A DNA stretch of 64,000 nt, taken from Stictocephala bisonia. Lineage: Eukaryota; Arthropoda; Insecta; Hemiptera; Membracidae. The stretch is taken from assembly GCA_035578905.1 (NCBI GenBank), contig JAQJVL010002707.1, positions 21,126 through 85,125 of the forward strand. Direction: 5' to 3'. Below the pieces are notes generated by a model. It ran no database searches. It saw only the letters and a program-made list of their open reading frames with translations, and was not told where the DNA came from. Positions 11,481 through 22,329 of the stretch are shown one piece after another; the first letter of the stretch is position 1; every line of letters starts with the position of its first letter. The translations under genes and the position numbers were made by a program.

Positions 11481-12092
11481 TTGTACTTAATTTGTTTGTT
11501 TGAGGATGCAAAGAGTGCTGATCCTCCAAAAAAAGGCTGTACGTATCATATCAGGACTGGGCCCTCAGGAATCCTGTAGAGACTCATTCAGAAACCTTAA
11601 AATCCTTACAGTAGTCGGCCTTTTTATCCTGGAGACAACTCTTTATGCATCTATGCAAAACACACCAAGAGGAAATGTAATCCATGAGTACAACACCAGA
11701 AGAGCTAACAACCTCGTCCTGCCCCTCCACCGCCTACAAATATGAGATACAGCCATCCTACATTGGGGCGAAACTCTGGAACATCCTTCCAGCTGAAATC
11801 AAGAGCCTGTGTTCTGCCCAGATGCTGAGGAAGGGCCTCACCAAGTGGCTGCTAGATTGCCCCTTTTATACAATTGAAGAGTTTGAAAACAGCAATAACT
11901 TCAACAACTGACCAACATTTGTATTACAAATATTTTTTATTCTATTAAACAATAAATCTTTCTTATTTTATATAGAGTCACATCAAGAACCATCAAGTCT
12001 TCCCTATTCTCTAAACCTTTGTATACTATGTATGGCGCCATTGGAATTCTTGAAGAATTTGTTAATTAAGATTTTATTGATTGATTGATTTG
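11480..12092 (+). mobile_element. LINE C, 3' fragment (RT C-terminus and tail)
   Basis: Two overlapping frames give LQKKAVRIISGLGPQESCRD (near 11,525), then HEYNTRRANNLVLPLHRLQI (near 11,685) and GAKLWNILPAEIKSL (near 11,767), which is the usual C-terminal end of CR1-like LINE proteins. One frame change lies near 11,740. The 3' end is a short ATTG repeat (about 12,069-12,092). Only the last part of the element is present, as expected for 5' truncation during target-primed reverse transcription. It sits inside the MULE relic interval. Confidence 0.82.
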
Positions 12093-12115
12093 TTTAAACT
12101 TGCATATTATTACAG

Positions 12116-12370
12116 GCAATGAGAAAAAAGGCCAGGATGCTTGGCTTAACAACAATCATCCATGAAAATGCAGCTGCAGAAACCACTGTGAAAATCTGTT
12201 TGGCACTGCCATTGCTTCCAAATATCGTATTCAACATGGTCTGGAAGCAATTAAAATATATGTTACACAGAATAACTTACTGGAGTGCTTTCAAGACACT
12301 GCTCAGAAAAAATGACTTATTCGTTTTTGAGTTTGGTCTTCATTTATGTACTGAGATTTTTATTTTTTAA
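12116..12370 (+). pseudogene. MULE-type transposase relic, second visible exon
   Basis: Follows an acceptor (TATTATTACAG) and continues the frame of 9,812-9,985 in phase 0. It reads AMRKKARMLGLTT and KICLALPLLPN, which fits the conserved R-K-x-x-x-L-G-L ... L-A-L-P-L-L-P region after the MULE catalytic core. Sense fades after about 12,290; the stop is at 12,370. Confidence 0.6.
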
Positions 12371-12608
12371 TGTTACATTTTGGTATCCTGTCACACAATT
12401 ATAATGTAGGATATCATAATTTAGAGCCTTACTTATGTGTAGGTACTTTAATGTTGTATTACAATGCTGTTTGGTAACCAAATAATCAAATTTTAAGCAC
12501 TGAGTCCACCAATCCACCAGAATATGACTCTATTTAATTAATTGTAGTACTTTGTTTTAGCAAAATTACAGTAGTATTCATTCACCAACACAATTATTAT
12601 AATTTTAG

Positions 12609-13945
12609 TACGAGACGTGTTTTAAAAGTAAGTACCGTTTTTAAATTACCCCGCCACAGCTCTGCGGTCACCGTTTAGCGCATGCGCGTTGTGTAGCCAC
12701 ATCTGTTGGGAAGCCACAGACGCCACTACGGAACCATCCGATTGAGTCTACATCTGATTGCGTGATTTTAAAATGACTTCACCTATTGTGAATCCCGCCG
12801 AATGCAAAGTGTGTGCTGTAATACGGTTTCTTTGTGCTCAAGGCTTCAAAGCAGTTGACATTCTTCGCCAAATCAGTTAAGTGTATGGTGAAAACATTAT
12901 GAGTGATGGAATGGTTCGGAAATGGGTTCATGCCTTTAAAGATGGCCACACAAACATTCATTATGAGGAACAAATTGGGCGACCTTCAGTCATTACCGAT
13001 GATCTGATTCAAAAAAAGTGGACTGAAAATTGAAAGAGAAAAGACGATTCACGATTTCGTCTTTAGCTGAAACATTTCCTGCCGTCTCAAGAAATGTTCT
13101 TTACAAAATTGTGTCCGAATGTTTAAATTATCGGAAACTGTGTTCACGCTGGGTGCCAAAAATGTTGACTGATGAGCACAAAACCAAAAGATTGGGCAGT
13201 GGATTGAGTTTTCTCAAGCAATACAGTAACAAGGGGGATGATTTTTTAAGCCATATTGTCACAGGCAATGAGAAACATGGGTAGCCTACGTTACACCGGA
13301 ATCGAAGCAGCAATCAATGGAATGGCTGCATTCATCATCCCCTAGGAAAGTGAAATTCAAGCAAACAATTTCTACTCAGAAAATCATGAGCACTGTGTTT
13401 TGGGACAGAAAGGGTGTGTTGCTGTTCGATTTGTTGCCTCGCGGTGACACGAACAATGCAGTTGCGTACTGTGAGACTTTACAAAAACTGCACCTCGCAA
13501 TTCAAAACAAAAGGCGTGGCGTGCTGAATGCAGGTGTCGTTTTGCTCCACGATAATGTCCGTCCATACACAGCAAATCGAACACAAGACCTTATCACTTC
13601 TTTTAGCTGGGAACAATTAGACCACCCTTCAATTACAGTCCCGATCTAGCGCTGAGCGACTACCATTTGTTTCTGCACTTGAAGACGCATCTGGCAGGGC
13701 AGCACCATTCCGATAAAGACGAAGTAAAAACGACTGTGAAGCAGTGGTTGTCTAATCAGGCGGCAACCTTCTTTGATGATGGCATACAAAAGCTGGTCAC
13801 ATGATACAATAAGTGCCTTAATATTAATGGGAATTATGTAGAGGAGTAAAGTATGGCTTTTCAAGTGAATAAATTATTTTTGGAAAAGATTTACTTTTTG
13901 TTTTTTTATATCAAAACGATACTTACTTTAAAAACACGACTCGTA
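12609..13945 (+). mobile_element. mariner element, both TIRs present
   Basis: The left end TACGAGACGTGTTTTAAAAG and the right end, reverse-complemented TACGAGTCGTGTTTTTAAAG, form TIRs of about 30 bp ending in the TA target. The element is about 1.34 kb, the normal mariner length. Confidence 0.9.
12773..13849 (+). pseudogene. mariner transposase, broken
   Basis: From ATG 12,773 to TAA 13,847-13,849 (about 358 codons, near the usual 345-350). The N-terminal helix-turn-helix part reads RFLCAQGFKAVDILRQIS, stop, VYGENIMSDGMVRKW. The linker keeps KLCSRWVPKML. The first catalytic motif is GNEKH instead of GDETW, so that Asp is lost. LLHDNVRPYTA and PDLALSDYHLF carry the other two Asps with DD34D spacing. 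Frame changes lie near 13,020, 13,285 and 13,640. Not functional. Confidence 0.9.
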
Positions 13946-14268
13946 TAAATAAACTTCAGCAGTAATTTTCAAACAAATTTCGGAGAAACCTTACTTAGAA
14001 TAAAATAATGGGAAAAGATTACTTTAGTTTAAATAATTACAGGAAATCCTTTAAGTATCACAGCAAAAATAACAAACTACTGATAAAATATTTTAATTTG
14101 GCTCGGTCGTATAAATAAAGTTCCAGTATCATTATTTTTTTCTTAGCCCGATGTAAACATTAATTAAAACCTGTAAATATTTGCACAGAGTTTAAAGTCT
14201 ATTAATTAGTTACACAAAGCGTATTGCAAAGTAACTGTGTGTGGTTTGGCCCACCTAGCCGGGTAGTG
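13946..14268. other. AT-rich spacer
   Basis: Nothing coding. A TCGTATAAATAAA phrase occurs twice (near 13,940 and 14,107). The last ~50 bases before 14,269 are GC-richer (TTTGGCCCACCTAGCC) and probably belong to the U3 block as untranslated sequence. Confidence 0.45.
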
Positions 14269-15136
14269 ATGGCATCAGCGATATCCACCATTCTGAGCAT
14301 AAACCAAACAGTAAACACTGACAACTACGCCAAGTCTAAGATCTGGGCTGAACTTAATGCGTCATGGTTGGTTCCTGATGCCGCTGACCTGGTCGTACAG
14401 CAATACGAGGCGCAGCTCAGAATCAATAACCTCTTGTCGGCACAACCCCACTGCCATAAACACCTTGGACGCAGCTCTGCAGACCACTTACAATAGACTG
14501 AGAACAGTACCCCAAGAAATGAGTGAGATGGTTCTCCCACCCGGTGTTGTGGTTCCTCCTGCATTAGCGGTTCTGAAATATCATCTCTGCCAATCCTCTT
14601 TGCATGCCTTCAACTATCGCATCATAAGCTCACAGAATGCAACGTTTGAGCAACTGATAGATTCTTGGTTGCAGTCACGATTGAAGAGAGTGACAACGCA
14701 GTACCCGGATCTGGCTATTGATGACAAGGTTACAAGAGAAACAATAACAGCATTCACAACACGTTATGTAAAGCAGGGATTGGATGTAGGTGTCATATCT
14801 AATTTCCTGAAATCTGTCTACCCAAGTCTGAACAACACTGCATTAAACTTGTTAAACTGGGTGATAGAATGAGCCCAAGGCCAGTCCTGCACTCACAGGC
14901 TGGCTTACCATAGATCCATACAAGAATATCAGGGTAGACCTCTTCTTGTAATGACTATGGTCCCCTTAGACCAGTATGTGAGCATCCCCAACCTAGTCGC
15001 TAACTTGGCAGTTGACCTCTTTGGGTCAATCTTTAAACCCGCTATTATTGCCGCACAGTATCCTGACCTTGCCAACATAGGTCAGGAACTCATGAAAGAA
15101 ACAGACAGACAGTTCTGTGGTTACGATGGCTCCTGA
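14269..15136 (+). pseudogene. U3: broken intronless gene of unknown family
   Basis: I do not recognise the family. From ATG 14,269 the product starts ASAISTILSINQTVNT, then KIWAELNASWLVPDAADLVV. A frame change near 14,440 leads to LLRTVPQ-type sequence and the long open stretch containing LHAFNYRIISSQNATFEQLI and VTRETITAFTTRYVKQGLDV, ending at TGA 14,870-14,872. A third segment (MVPLDQYVSIPNLVANLAVD) runs to TGA 15,134-15,136. There are no introns, no transposase motifs and no TIRs. GC is higher than the flanks. The isolated, intronless, foreign-looking block would fit a retro-copied viral capsid-type gene; this is inference. Confidence 0.5.
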
Positions 15137-15279
15137 GTATCCGGAGGTGTCTACTCTAGGTAGCCGATCAGGGCAATTGCTACTTCAATAAGAGTGCAGC
15201 AGGATCTACATCAAAAGCCTTGCTGACCCTGTAAGCGCCATCAAGTTTGTACTGTATAACACGTTCGCTACTGCAATGT

Positions 15280-15510
15280 TAATGTTTTTTCTCCCAGTGT
15301 AGACCAGCGAAGCATATTTGCGCCGCCCTGTTCTTCCGCACATGCTGCCGACGCACATATGCGTCCAGCAGTCCTTAAGTATAGACCAGCGACGCATATT
15401 TGCGTCTGTGTCACTATGGTAATCAATTGAACATTTCTCTTCTACAGTCCATTTTAAAGCTCTGCTCAGCATGTACTAGTCTACGGTAATACTCGACGCA
15501 TATCTGAGTC
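15280..15510. promoter_or_regulatory. Subterminal repeats of pB-2
   Basis: Imperfect palindromes of the form GACGCATATTTGCGTC occur near 15,307-15,330, 15,350-15,368, 15,385-15,410 and 15,492-15,510, several preceded by AGACCAGCG. On the right side related blocks lie near 17,680-17,705, 17,735-17,765 and 18,900-18,925. Probably transposase binding sites, analogous in position to those of pB-1 although the sequence differs. Confidence 0.55.
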
Positions 15511-15659
15511 GCTTGGTCTGTGGCTATGACGATAAGTGACGTAACAATAGGGTTGGCTAAACTGCTGTTTTTTGTCTTCATACTCACTTCGTTCCGTCTT
15601 CCCATACAACAGTGATTAATCTCAAAGTATCAACGTGGTTTAGTGTGGAGAAGATTTTT

Positions 15660-17548
15660 ATGGCTTGCAGCTTAATCAGTGAATTAATGGATCGTAAAAG
15701 AAGAGATGTGAAATCGTCATCTATTTTACAAACAGACAGTGAAATAGACCGAATGATTAGTGAACAAATTGGCGATGACTCTGATCAAAGTGATTTGTTT
15801 TCTTCACGGAGGTAGTGAGTATCAGCCATCCAGTGACAGTGATACTGGTAGAGAGGAAAGCGTAAGGTACGTAGAGGATAATATAACTGGTGAAAATACG
15901 GAAATAGATTTCCCTTACGAATATGATGGAGGGCCTAATCCTTTAGGACTAGCGCAGAATAATGAAATGGAAATAGACCTAGGCCTGATTGAGGATGAAA
16001 GTAATAGAGAGGATTTGGCAGAGGATCATAATGTTCAAACTGTCGTCAATGCCATTCATGATGATTTTGAGGCTGTTGAGGGTTTATGGAAAAACACGAA
16101 TCATGTCCCTCAAGCTTTTGATTTTACAGAACAGGAGAAATACATATTCAAACAGATGATCCCGTCAAAATGTTTGGAAATATCTTTGATGACTCCATCC
16201 TTAAAAAAATTGTCAGCTGGACCAATAAACGAGCAGTAGTCAATCGGGGAAACCCTCAACCAAAATATGGCACACTAAATAAATAAGTGGACGGATGTCG
16301 ATAAAAATGAGTTAAAAAAATTTCTAGGCCTATGCATGTTGATGGGTAATTTACATGCTCCAAGCCTGAAGCATTACTGGTCTACAGACCCATTATATGC
16401 ACATCCAATTTTTTGGCAATACAATGGCTCGAACCAGGTTTAAGAGCATTTTACAATGTTTATGCTTTTATGACGCTGAAGCAGATGGCACAACTCATAA
16501 GTTACACAAGATAGATCAGGTTCTAAACCACATTTTGGAGAACTGTAACAAAGTGTACACTCCTGGGAAATCTCTCTCTCTGGATGAGGCTATGGTTTTG
16601 TTTCGCAGAAGGCTCTCATTCCGTCAATATGTGAAAAACAAAGCCCATAAATATGGAATAAAGCTGTACGAGCTTTGCACATCGGATGGCTTTATTCTCA
16701 AGATTCTAATCTACCAAGAGAAAGGTACGATAATGCACGAGACAAAGGGCCACACTCATCATGTTGTAATGAAACTCATGGAAGATTTCGTTGGAAAAGG
16801 CCATATAGTTTTCATAGACAACTTTTATAACAGTGTTGATTTGGCAGAAAACCTATTTCAGTTGCAAACACATTTGTGTGGGATTTTGCAGGCCAACAGG
16901 GCAGGCAACCCGCAGGTTGTGTACAATCAAAGCTGAAGGGGGAACACATTAGCCGCCAAAAAGGCGATGTAACAGTGATGAAGTGGTGGGACAAGGGAAA
17001 TGTGACAACCTTTTCAGCAGCACATGGTCCTGAAATGGTCCCTGTGACTAACAAAAGAGGCTAATGTCACTTTGAAACCCAAAATGGTTGTAGATTATAA
17101 TAAAGGTATGAGCGGCATAGACAGAGGCGACCAAATGATATCGTACTACTTAACTCCTCGTAAGTCCCTTAGATGGTACATGAAATTTTTTTTCCACCAT
17201 TTAGATGTATCACTGTGGAGTAGTGTGTATCTTCATGCTGAACTAAATGGGAAAATGACCTACCTTGAGTTTAGAGATGTAATCATTAGGAACTATATCC
17301 AGTGGTCACCTGTCAAACAAACTCCTCGTGCTAGTACTGGAGCACATTTACCAAAGAAGTTAGAAAAGAGAGTTAAGTGCTATGTTTGTAGACAACAACA
17401 TAACAAGAGAAGGGACATGTTATATGTTTGTGCAATTTGCAAGAACTCAGATGGTAATTCGTTTGGCTTATGTATGCCTGCTGCTTTGAAGTCTACCACA
17501 AGTAAAAAAATCTATCTACATCACATTTATCTACACTTTTATTTTTAA
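15660..17548 (+). pseudogene. piggyBac transposase (pB-2), heavily broken
   Basis: Starts at ATG 15,660 or 15,687 (MDRKRRDVKSSS). The acidic N-terminus follows, with a frame change near 15,810. KYGTLNK, stop, and KWTDVDKNELKKFLGLCMLM lead into the catalytic part: SLSLDEAMVLFRRRLSFRQY (near 16,570), HIVFIDNFYNSV (near 16,802) and GMSGIDRGDQMISYY (near 17,107), all three Asps present. The Cys-rich end reads CYVCRQQHNKRRDMLYVCAI. At least four frame changes (about 15,810, 16,215, 16,390, 16,900) and stops separate these parts. An old copy. Confidence 0.88.
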
Positions 17549-17824
17549 TCGTAACCAATGTAGCTGTAAGAAGTGATTATTCCTCATTTATATATACAAT
17601 AAAACGTTTTTATGAAAAACTCTTGTTTTTGTAACCTTTTGAATCACCAATAATAGGCAAATGTATAAAGACTCATAAATGCGACGCCTGGTCTATGTGT
17701 AAAATTGCTTATTATTTTTATTAGTTTTTATGCTATGGACCAGGCGATGCATGTATGCGTCGTCTTAAAATAATGTTCTAATTGAAAAATTCCACGTCAA
17801 AGATACTTTTGTACAAGTTTTTAC

Positions 17825-18772
17825 TACGAGGTACGTCCAGAAAGTAAGTTCCGTTTCCATTTATATCCGCTGCAGCACTGCGATCGCAGTTCCGCGCATG
17901 CGCGGCAGACGCTCTGTATCAAGGAGAAGAAACGTGCGCCATTTTGAGATCGCTGTTAGTCTCGTACGCTTTGTTGTGCTTGTTTAAAATGTCGGTGTTG
18001 ATCAAAAATCCTGCCACTTGTGAAATCAGATCTGTGATTCGTTTTCTGAATGCTAAGAAAGTGAAACCGATTGACATTTATCGGCAAATTTGCGAGGTTT
18101 ACGGACAAAATGCGATGAGTGATTCAATGGTGAGAAGATATGTCCGACAGTTTAATGAAGGACGTAATGAAGTGCATGATGAAGAACGAAGTGGGCGTCC
18201 ATTTTTGATTACAGAAGAACTGGTTCACACGATTGATGAGAAGATCAAGGAAAACCGTAAGTTTACAATAAGTGCTCTCGCTATGGAATTCCCCCAAATC
18301 TCACGATCATTAATTCGTGAAATTGATACCGAAAAACTGAAATTTCGAAAATTTTGCTCACGTTGGGTACCGAAAATTCTTACTGAGCAACACAAAACAC
18401 AACGGATGGGTAGTGCACTTCAGTTTTTGAACCGTTATGATGAAGGCGGTGAAGATTTTCTGTCACAGATAGTCACAGGAGATGAAACTTGGGATTCTCC
18501 TCCCCAAGTGTTTTTGGCGGTCAACACTTCAACGATGACGAAGAGCTGAACGAAAATGTTTCCAAATGGTTGAAGACACAGGCGGCAACCTTCTAGGAAG
18601 AAGGCATAGAAAAACTTGTGCCACGCTATGACAAATGCCTGCAAAATTTCGGCAGTTATGTAGAAAAGTAGTTTAAGAGTTGTAGATTTTAGTGCAATAA
18701 ATATTTTTTCTGTATCTGTAGACAAATTATTTTTATTACCAAACGGAACTTACTTTCTAGACGTACCTCGTA
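17825..18772 (+). mobile_element. mariner with internal deletion, inside pB-2
   Basis: TIRs TACGAGGTACGTCCAGAAAG and the reverse complement of CTTTCTAGACGTACCTCGTA end at TA. Total length is 948 bp, about 350-400 bp short of a full mariner. It must be younger than pB-2. Confidence 0.9.
17989..18671 (+). pseudogene. mariner transposase lacking its catalytic middle
   Basis: From ATG 17,989 the protein begins MSVLIKNPATCEIRSVIRF and has the full paired helix-turn-helix N-terminus (IYRQICEVYGQNAMSDSMVR), the linker KFCSRWVPKILTEQHK and the first catalytic motif IVTGDETW (near 18,473). Straight after this the sequence jumps to the C-terminus, readable in another frame as NENVSKWLKTQAATF, stop, EEGIEKLVPRYDK. 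The deletion removes the second and third catalytic Asps. The frame is otherwise clean, so the deletion, not decay, inactivated it. It could still make a 201-residue DNA-binding fragment. Confidence 0.9.
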
Positions 18773-19577
18773 TATTAAGAAGTTTTTGGACTCATTTTAG
18801 CAACTTCAGTTTTGTGGTCTGTGGTTATGTCAGTCTTACAAGTGCTGGTCTATGAGTGAGGTTATAATTTTTAAGAACGGTCTGTGAGTGTGGCCCGAGT
18901 GACACATATATGCGTTGCTCGGTAGCAAACGTGATAATATGTGTTTTACTACCGTCAAATGGGGCTACTTTGAACATGGGGGCTACTTTGAACAAAAATA
19001 CTAAAATTATAAAATCATGATTTTTACTATGTTGGAACTGAAAAAAAAAAATTGAAAAAATTCCCTATTGTAGTATGTACCTTTAAGTCATGTATTAAAT
19101 ACAAATTTTTAAAAATGCATTAAAATCATTATATTTATAAAACACAATCCCTATTTTTTGTGTTTTTTTATCTCCGTCAAATTGTGTCTGTCTCCAGTTA
19201 CAAAATGAATATTTTTTAAAACAGCATTTTTTTAGGAATATTTGATTGTTTTTTAACCTAGTCCTTAAATTTGAAGTAGCTATTTATAAAATTAAAAATT
19301 GTATATTTTTTTAAAATTACCTCTGCACTTTTTATGTAAAATGGGGCTACTTTGAACGCTATCATTTTTAGGGGCTACTTTGAACCTCCTTACAGTCTGT
19401 CTCTAATGTCCTTTTTTGTAGCCAAATCATGTATTCTGTTTGTCTTTCATTCAAACATAACCTACAAATACCATGTGCATCATTCACATCGTGTTTTTAT
19501 ATCTGTTTCAGGTTAACTTTGTTTGTCTCAGTTAAGTTGTTATCAAATTAGAACAGTTTTGTAAACAAGTAACAATA

Positions 19578-21608
19578 ATGGTTAGAACATATAAAAAGAA
19601 AGCGGGTGCAAGATCTTACAGAAATTACAGAGATGAACAGTTGCAAGAAGCAGTTAAAAAGGTTGCAAGTGGTGAAGTTAAGTTTAGGGATGCAGTCAAG
19701 CAGTATAAAGTGAGTACAGGTACACTTGTAAAATATGTCAGAGCATTTAAGCAAGCTGCTAGGGATCGTCAGGCAGAATCCCAAGTTGAATCTCAAGATG
19801 GGAGTGAAAATTCTGAACAGGAAGGGGAACAGATAGAATTTATTGTGAAGAGAAAGAAATCTGGCCACCCAATAATTTTAAGTAGTGAAGATGAAGCGAT
19901 AATTGTCGACAATCTCATTCTATTAAGTGAATGGGGATACCCGCTTGACATATTTCAGTTGAGATGCCTTACTAAGTCTTATCTAGATGCCCGTGGTCTC
20001 ACAATACGGGTATTCAAGGACAATCTACCAGGAAGAGACTGGGCACTGTCCTTTTTAAAAAGACACAAACATATCTTAACCCAAAGGATGTGTCAGAACA
20101 TCAAAGCGAAGAGGGCCAAAACTTCACGGGAAGATATTGAGCAATATTTTGCTAATCTGACAGAAACTTTAGCTGGAGTTCCAGATGGGAATATCCTAAA
20201 CTACGATGAAACAAATTTGGTAAATGATCCCAAAAACAGGAAAATGATTTTTAAGACTAAGGTTAAAAGGCCTGAAAGAGTCATTAACTTCACAAAGTCT
20301 GCGTTTTCTTTACTGTTCACCGTAACAGATTCAGGCGTAACTCTACCACCTTATGTCGTTTATAAATCCGATGCGATTTGGAACACGTGGACTGAGGGAG
20401 GTCTCCCCGGAGCAAGATACAATCGTACAAAAAGTGGGTGATTTGACGAAGTAACTTTTCGGGGTTGGTTTTTTACAATAGTTGTTCCTTGGGCGAAATC
20501 TCGGCAAGGCCCAACTGTCGTTATTGGAGATAATCTCTCATCTCACTTTTCAGCTGATGTTTTGAAAAAGTGCAAGAAGTACAAAATTTTGTTGTTTACC
20601 TGCCAATACAACACATCTTACACAACCCTTAGATGTTGCTTTTTATGCGCCTCTGAAAAAGCATTGGCGAGCAATCCTCGAAGAGTGGCGTATTACAGCT
20701 GGTAGGCACATTGAAAGTCTTCCGAAGGAAGTATTTCCTAAGCTGTTAAAGAAACTAATGGTTGCCCTGGAACCAAAAGCAGAAAACAACATCAAGGCCG
20801 GATTTGCAAGTACAGGTATCAGACCTTTAAATCCGCAACATGTGCTTAATAAGCTACCACTTCCCGCACAGGCACCCAATAGTGCAGTTCCAGGACCTGC
20901 AACCCCCGAAGTTGCAGACTGTAGTGGAACCTCATCACCAAAACCTGGTACCTCAACCAGTAGTGGTATTTCTCAAACTGAGAGTGACAGTTATGTGACA
21001 CCACCCAGAATAATGGAAAATGTTGTTGTAAGCTTGTTGAGCAAAATGCGTAGTGGCCCAACAACAAAAACCTCCAAAAGGGCAAATTTATTTGTTAAAG
21101 CTGGCCGTAGCATTAGCTATGGTGAATATGAGCAGGCAACAAAACAGAATCCTGCAAACTCAACCAAAGCCAAGGCAAATGAAAAACAGGAAAGGAAAAA
21201 AAAGAAACCAACTTGTGACTCTTCATCTAGCGGTAGCTCCGATGGCCACGAGTCAGATATACCATCGGATCTGACGGAAAATCCTTCATGGATGTTTCCT
21301 TACTCGTCTCTGACCCGGAAGAGAAACCTGAGGTGCAACCTGTTAAGGTATCAAGTTGGGTTATTGTAGAATACTCAATGAAAAAGAGCAAGAAACACTT
21401 TGTGGGACAAGTCCTGGACATAACCGAAGACGGTTTTAAAGTTAAATTCACACGGCAAGCTCTTGGTGGCTTCATATGGCCAGAGAAGGAGGACTGTGAC
21501 AACATTCCTGAACAAGATGTTCACCAGGTTTTGCCAGAACCCACTACCACTAACAGGGGTATCATGAAATTCAGCAGAATTTCATTTGATGGGTTGAACT
21601 TACAATAA
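19578..21608 (+). pseudogene. pogo/Tigger-type transposase (HTH_psq plus DDE), broken
   Basis: Transposase of the CENP-B/pogo group. ATG 19,578 opens MVRTYKKKAGARSYRNYRD, then a psq-type helix-turn-helix (FRDAVKQYKVSTGTLVKYV). DDE motifs follow: ILNYDETNLVNDP (near 20,192), VVIGDNLSSH (near 20,518), and, after a frame change near 20,600, HLTQPLDVAFYAPLKKHW (near 20,620). TGA at 20,439-20,441 follows TKSG, where the family normally has Trp. The C-terminal tail is Pro/Ser-rich, then after another frame change near 21,285 a small basic-aromatic domain (VIVEYSMKKSKKHFVGQVLD) ends at TAA 21,608. One stop and two frame changes make it inactive. Confidence 0.88.
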
Positions 21609-22329
21609 GACAAACCTGCGGTTCTTGTAAATAGCCTGTAAATAGTGAAATTTAATGATGTGTAAAAAGAAACTATGAACAATGTGTTAGTTTTATATTT
21701 TTTTCTTAAAAATACAGTCTTTTAATATTATTTTGCTTATTAATTATCAAGACTGAAGTGATAAGAAACCCTCATATTATTATTTAGTTGAAACCTTCAG
21801 GACATTTCAGATACGTTGCTGTATTTTCTTACAAAAAAATTTTTTTTTGCTCCAAACTATTTTGTATTATATATTAAATTGTTCAGAATAACCCCCTCTT
21901 TTAAGTGATGTATCAGTTATAGCCCCCAGCCTGCAAATTGAGTGCAAAATACCGTACATCGTGTATCGCACTGCGGCGTTAGGCTAACATTACCTAGCCA
22001 AATAATGCTGTGGCATGATATCATATCGATATTATGGGTCTCGATAGTTACAGAACACATATCATACTGCACCCAGTTTGATAAATATTACTTAGGCTAG
22101 CATAGGCCTAGTCTCCTTTGCCTGAGACGGAAGAAAACATATCTCAACCTACAACAAGTTTAGGCCTACTCAGTCCTAGAGCTATGTTCTGACACATCAC
22201 AAATCAGCTGCGGGTTACCTTTAGATAGGTAACAAGGTTCAGCTCTTCAAAATTTAACTTAGAATTTTAAGGAATCTATTAATGGGTTTTATACATAAAA
22301 CTAACAAAGAAATGGGTTGTTTGTTTCAG

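Larger units (their letters stand above)
15260..18933 (+). mobile_element. piggyBac element pB-2, target ATAA, holding a mariner
   Basis: The left end CACGTTCGCTAC (15,260) matches the reverse complement of the right end, CACGTTTGCTACC (ending at 18,933). ATAA lies directly outside on both sides (15,256-15,259 and 18,934-18,937), in place of the usual TTAA. A 948-bp mariner sits inside at 17,825-18,772. Without it the element is about 2.7 kb, normal for piggyBac. Confidence 0.78.
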
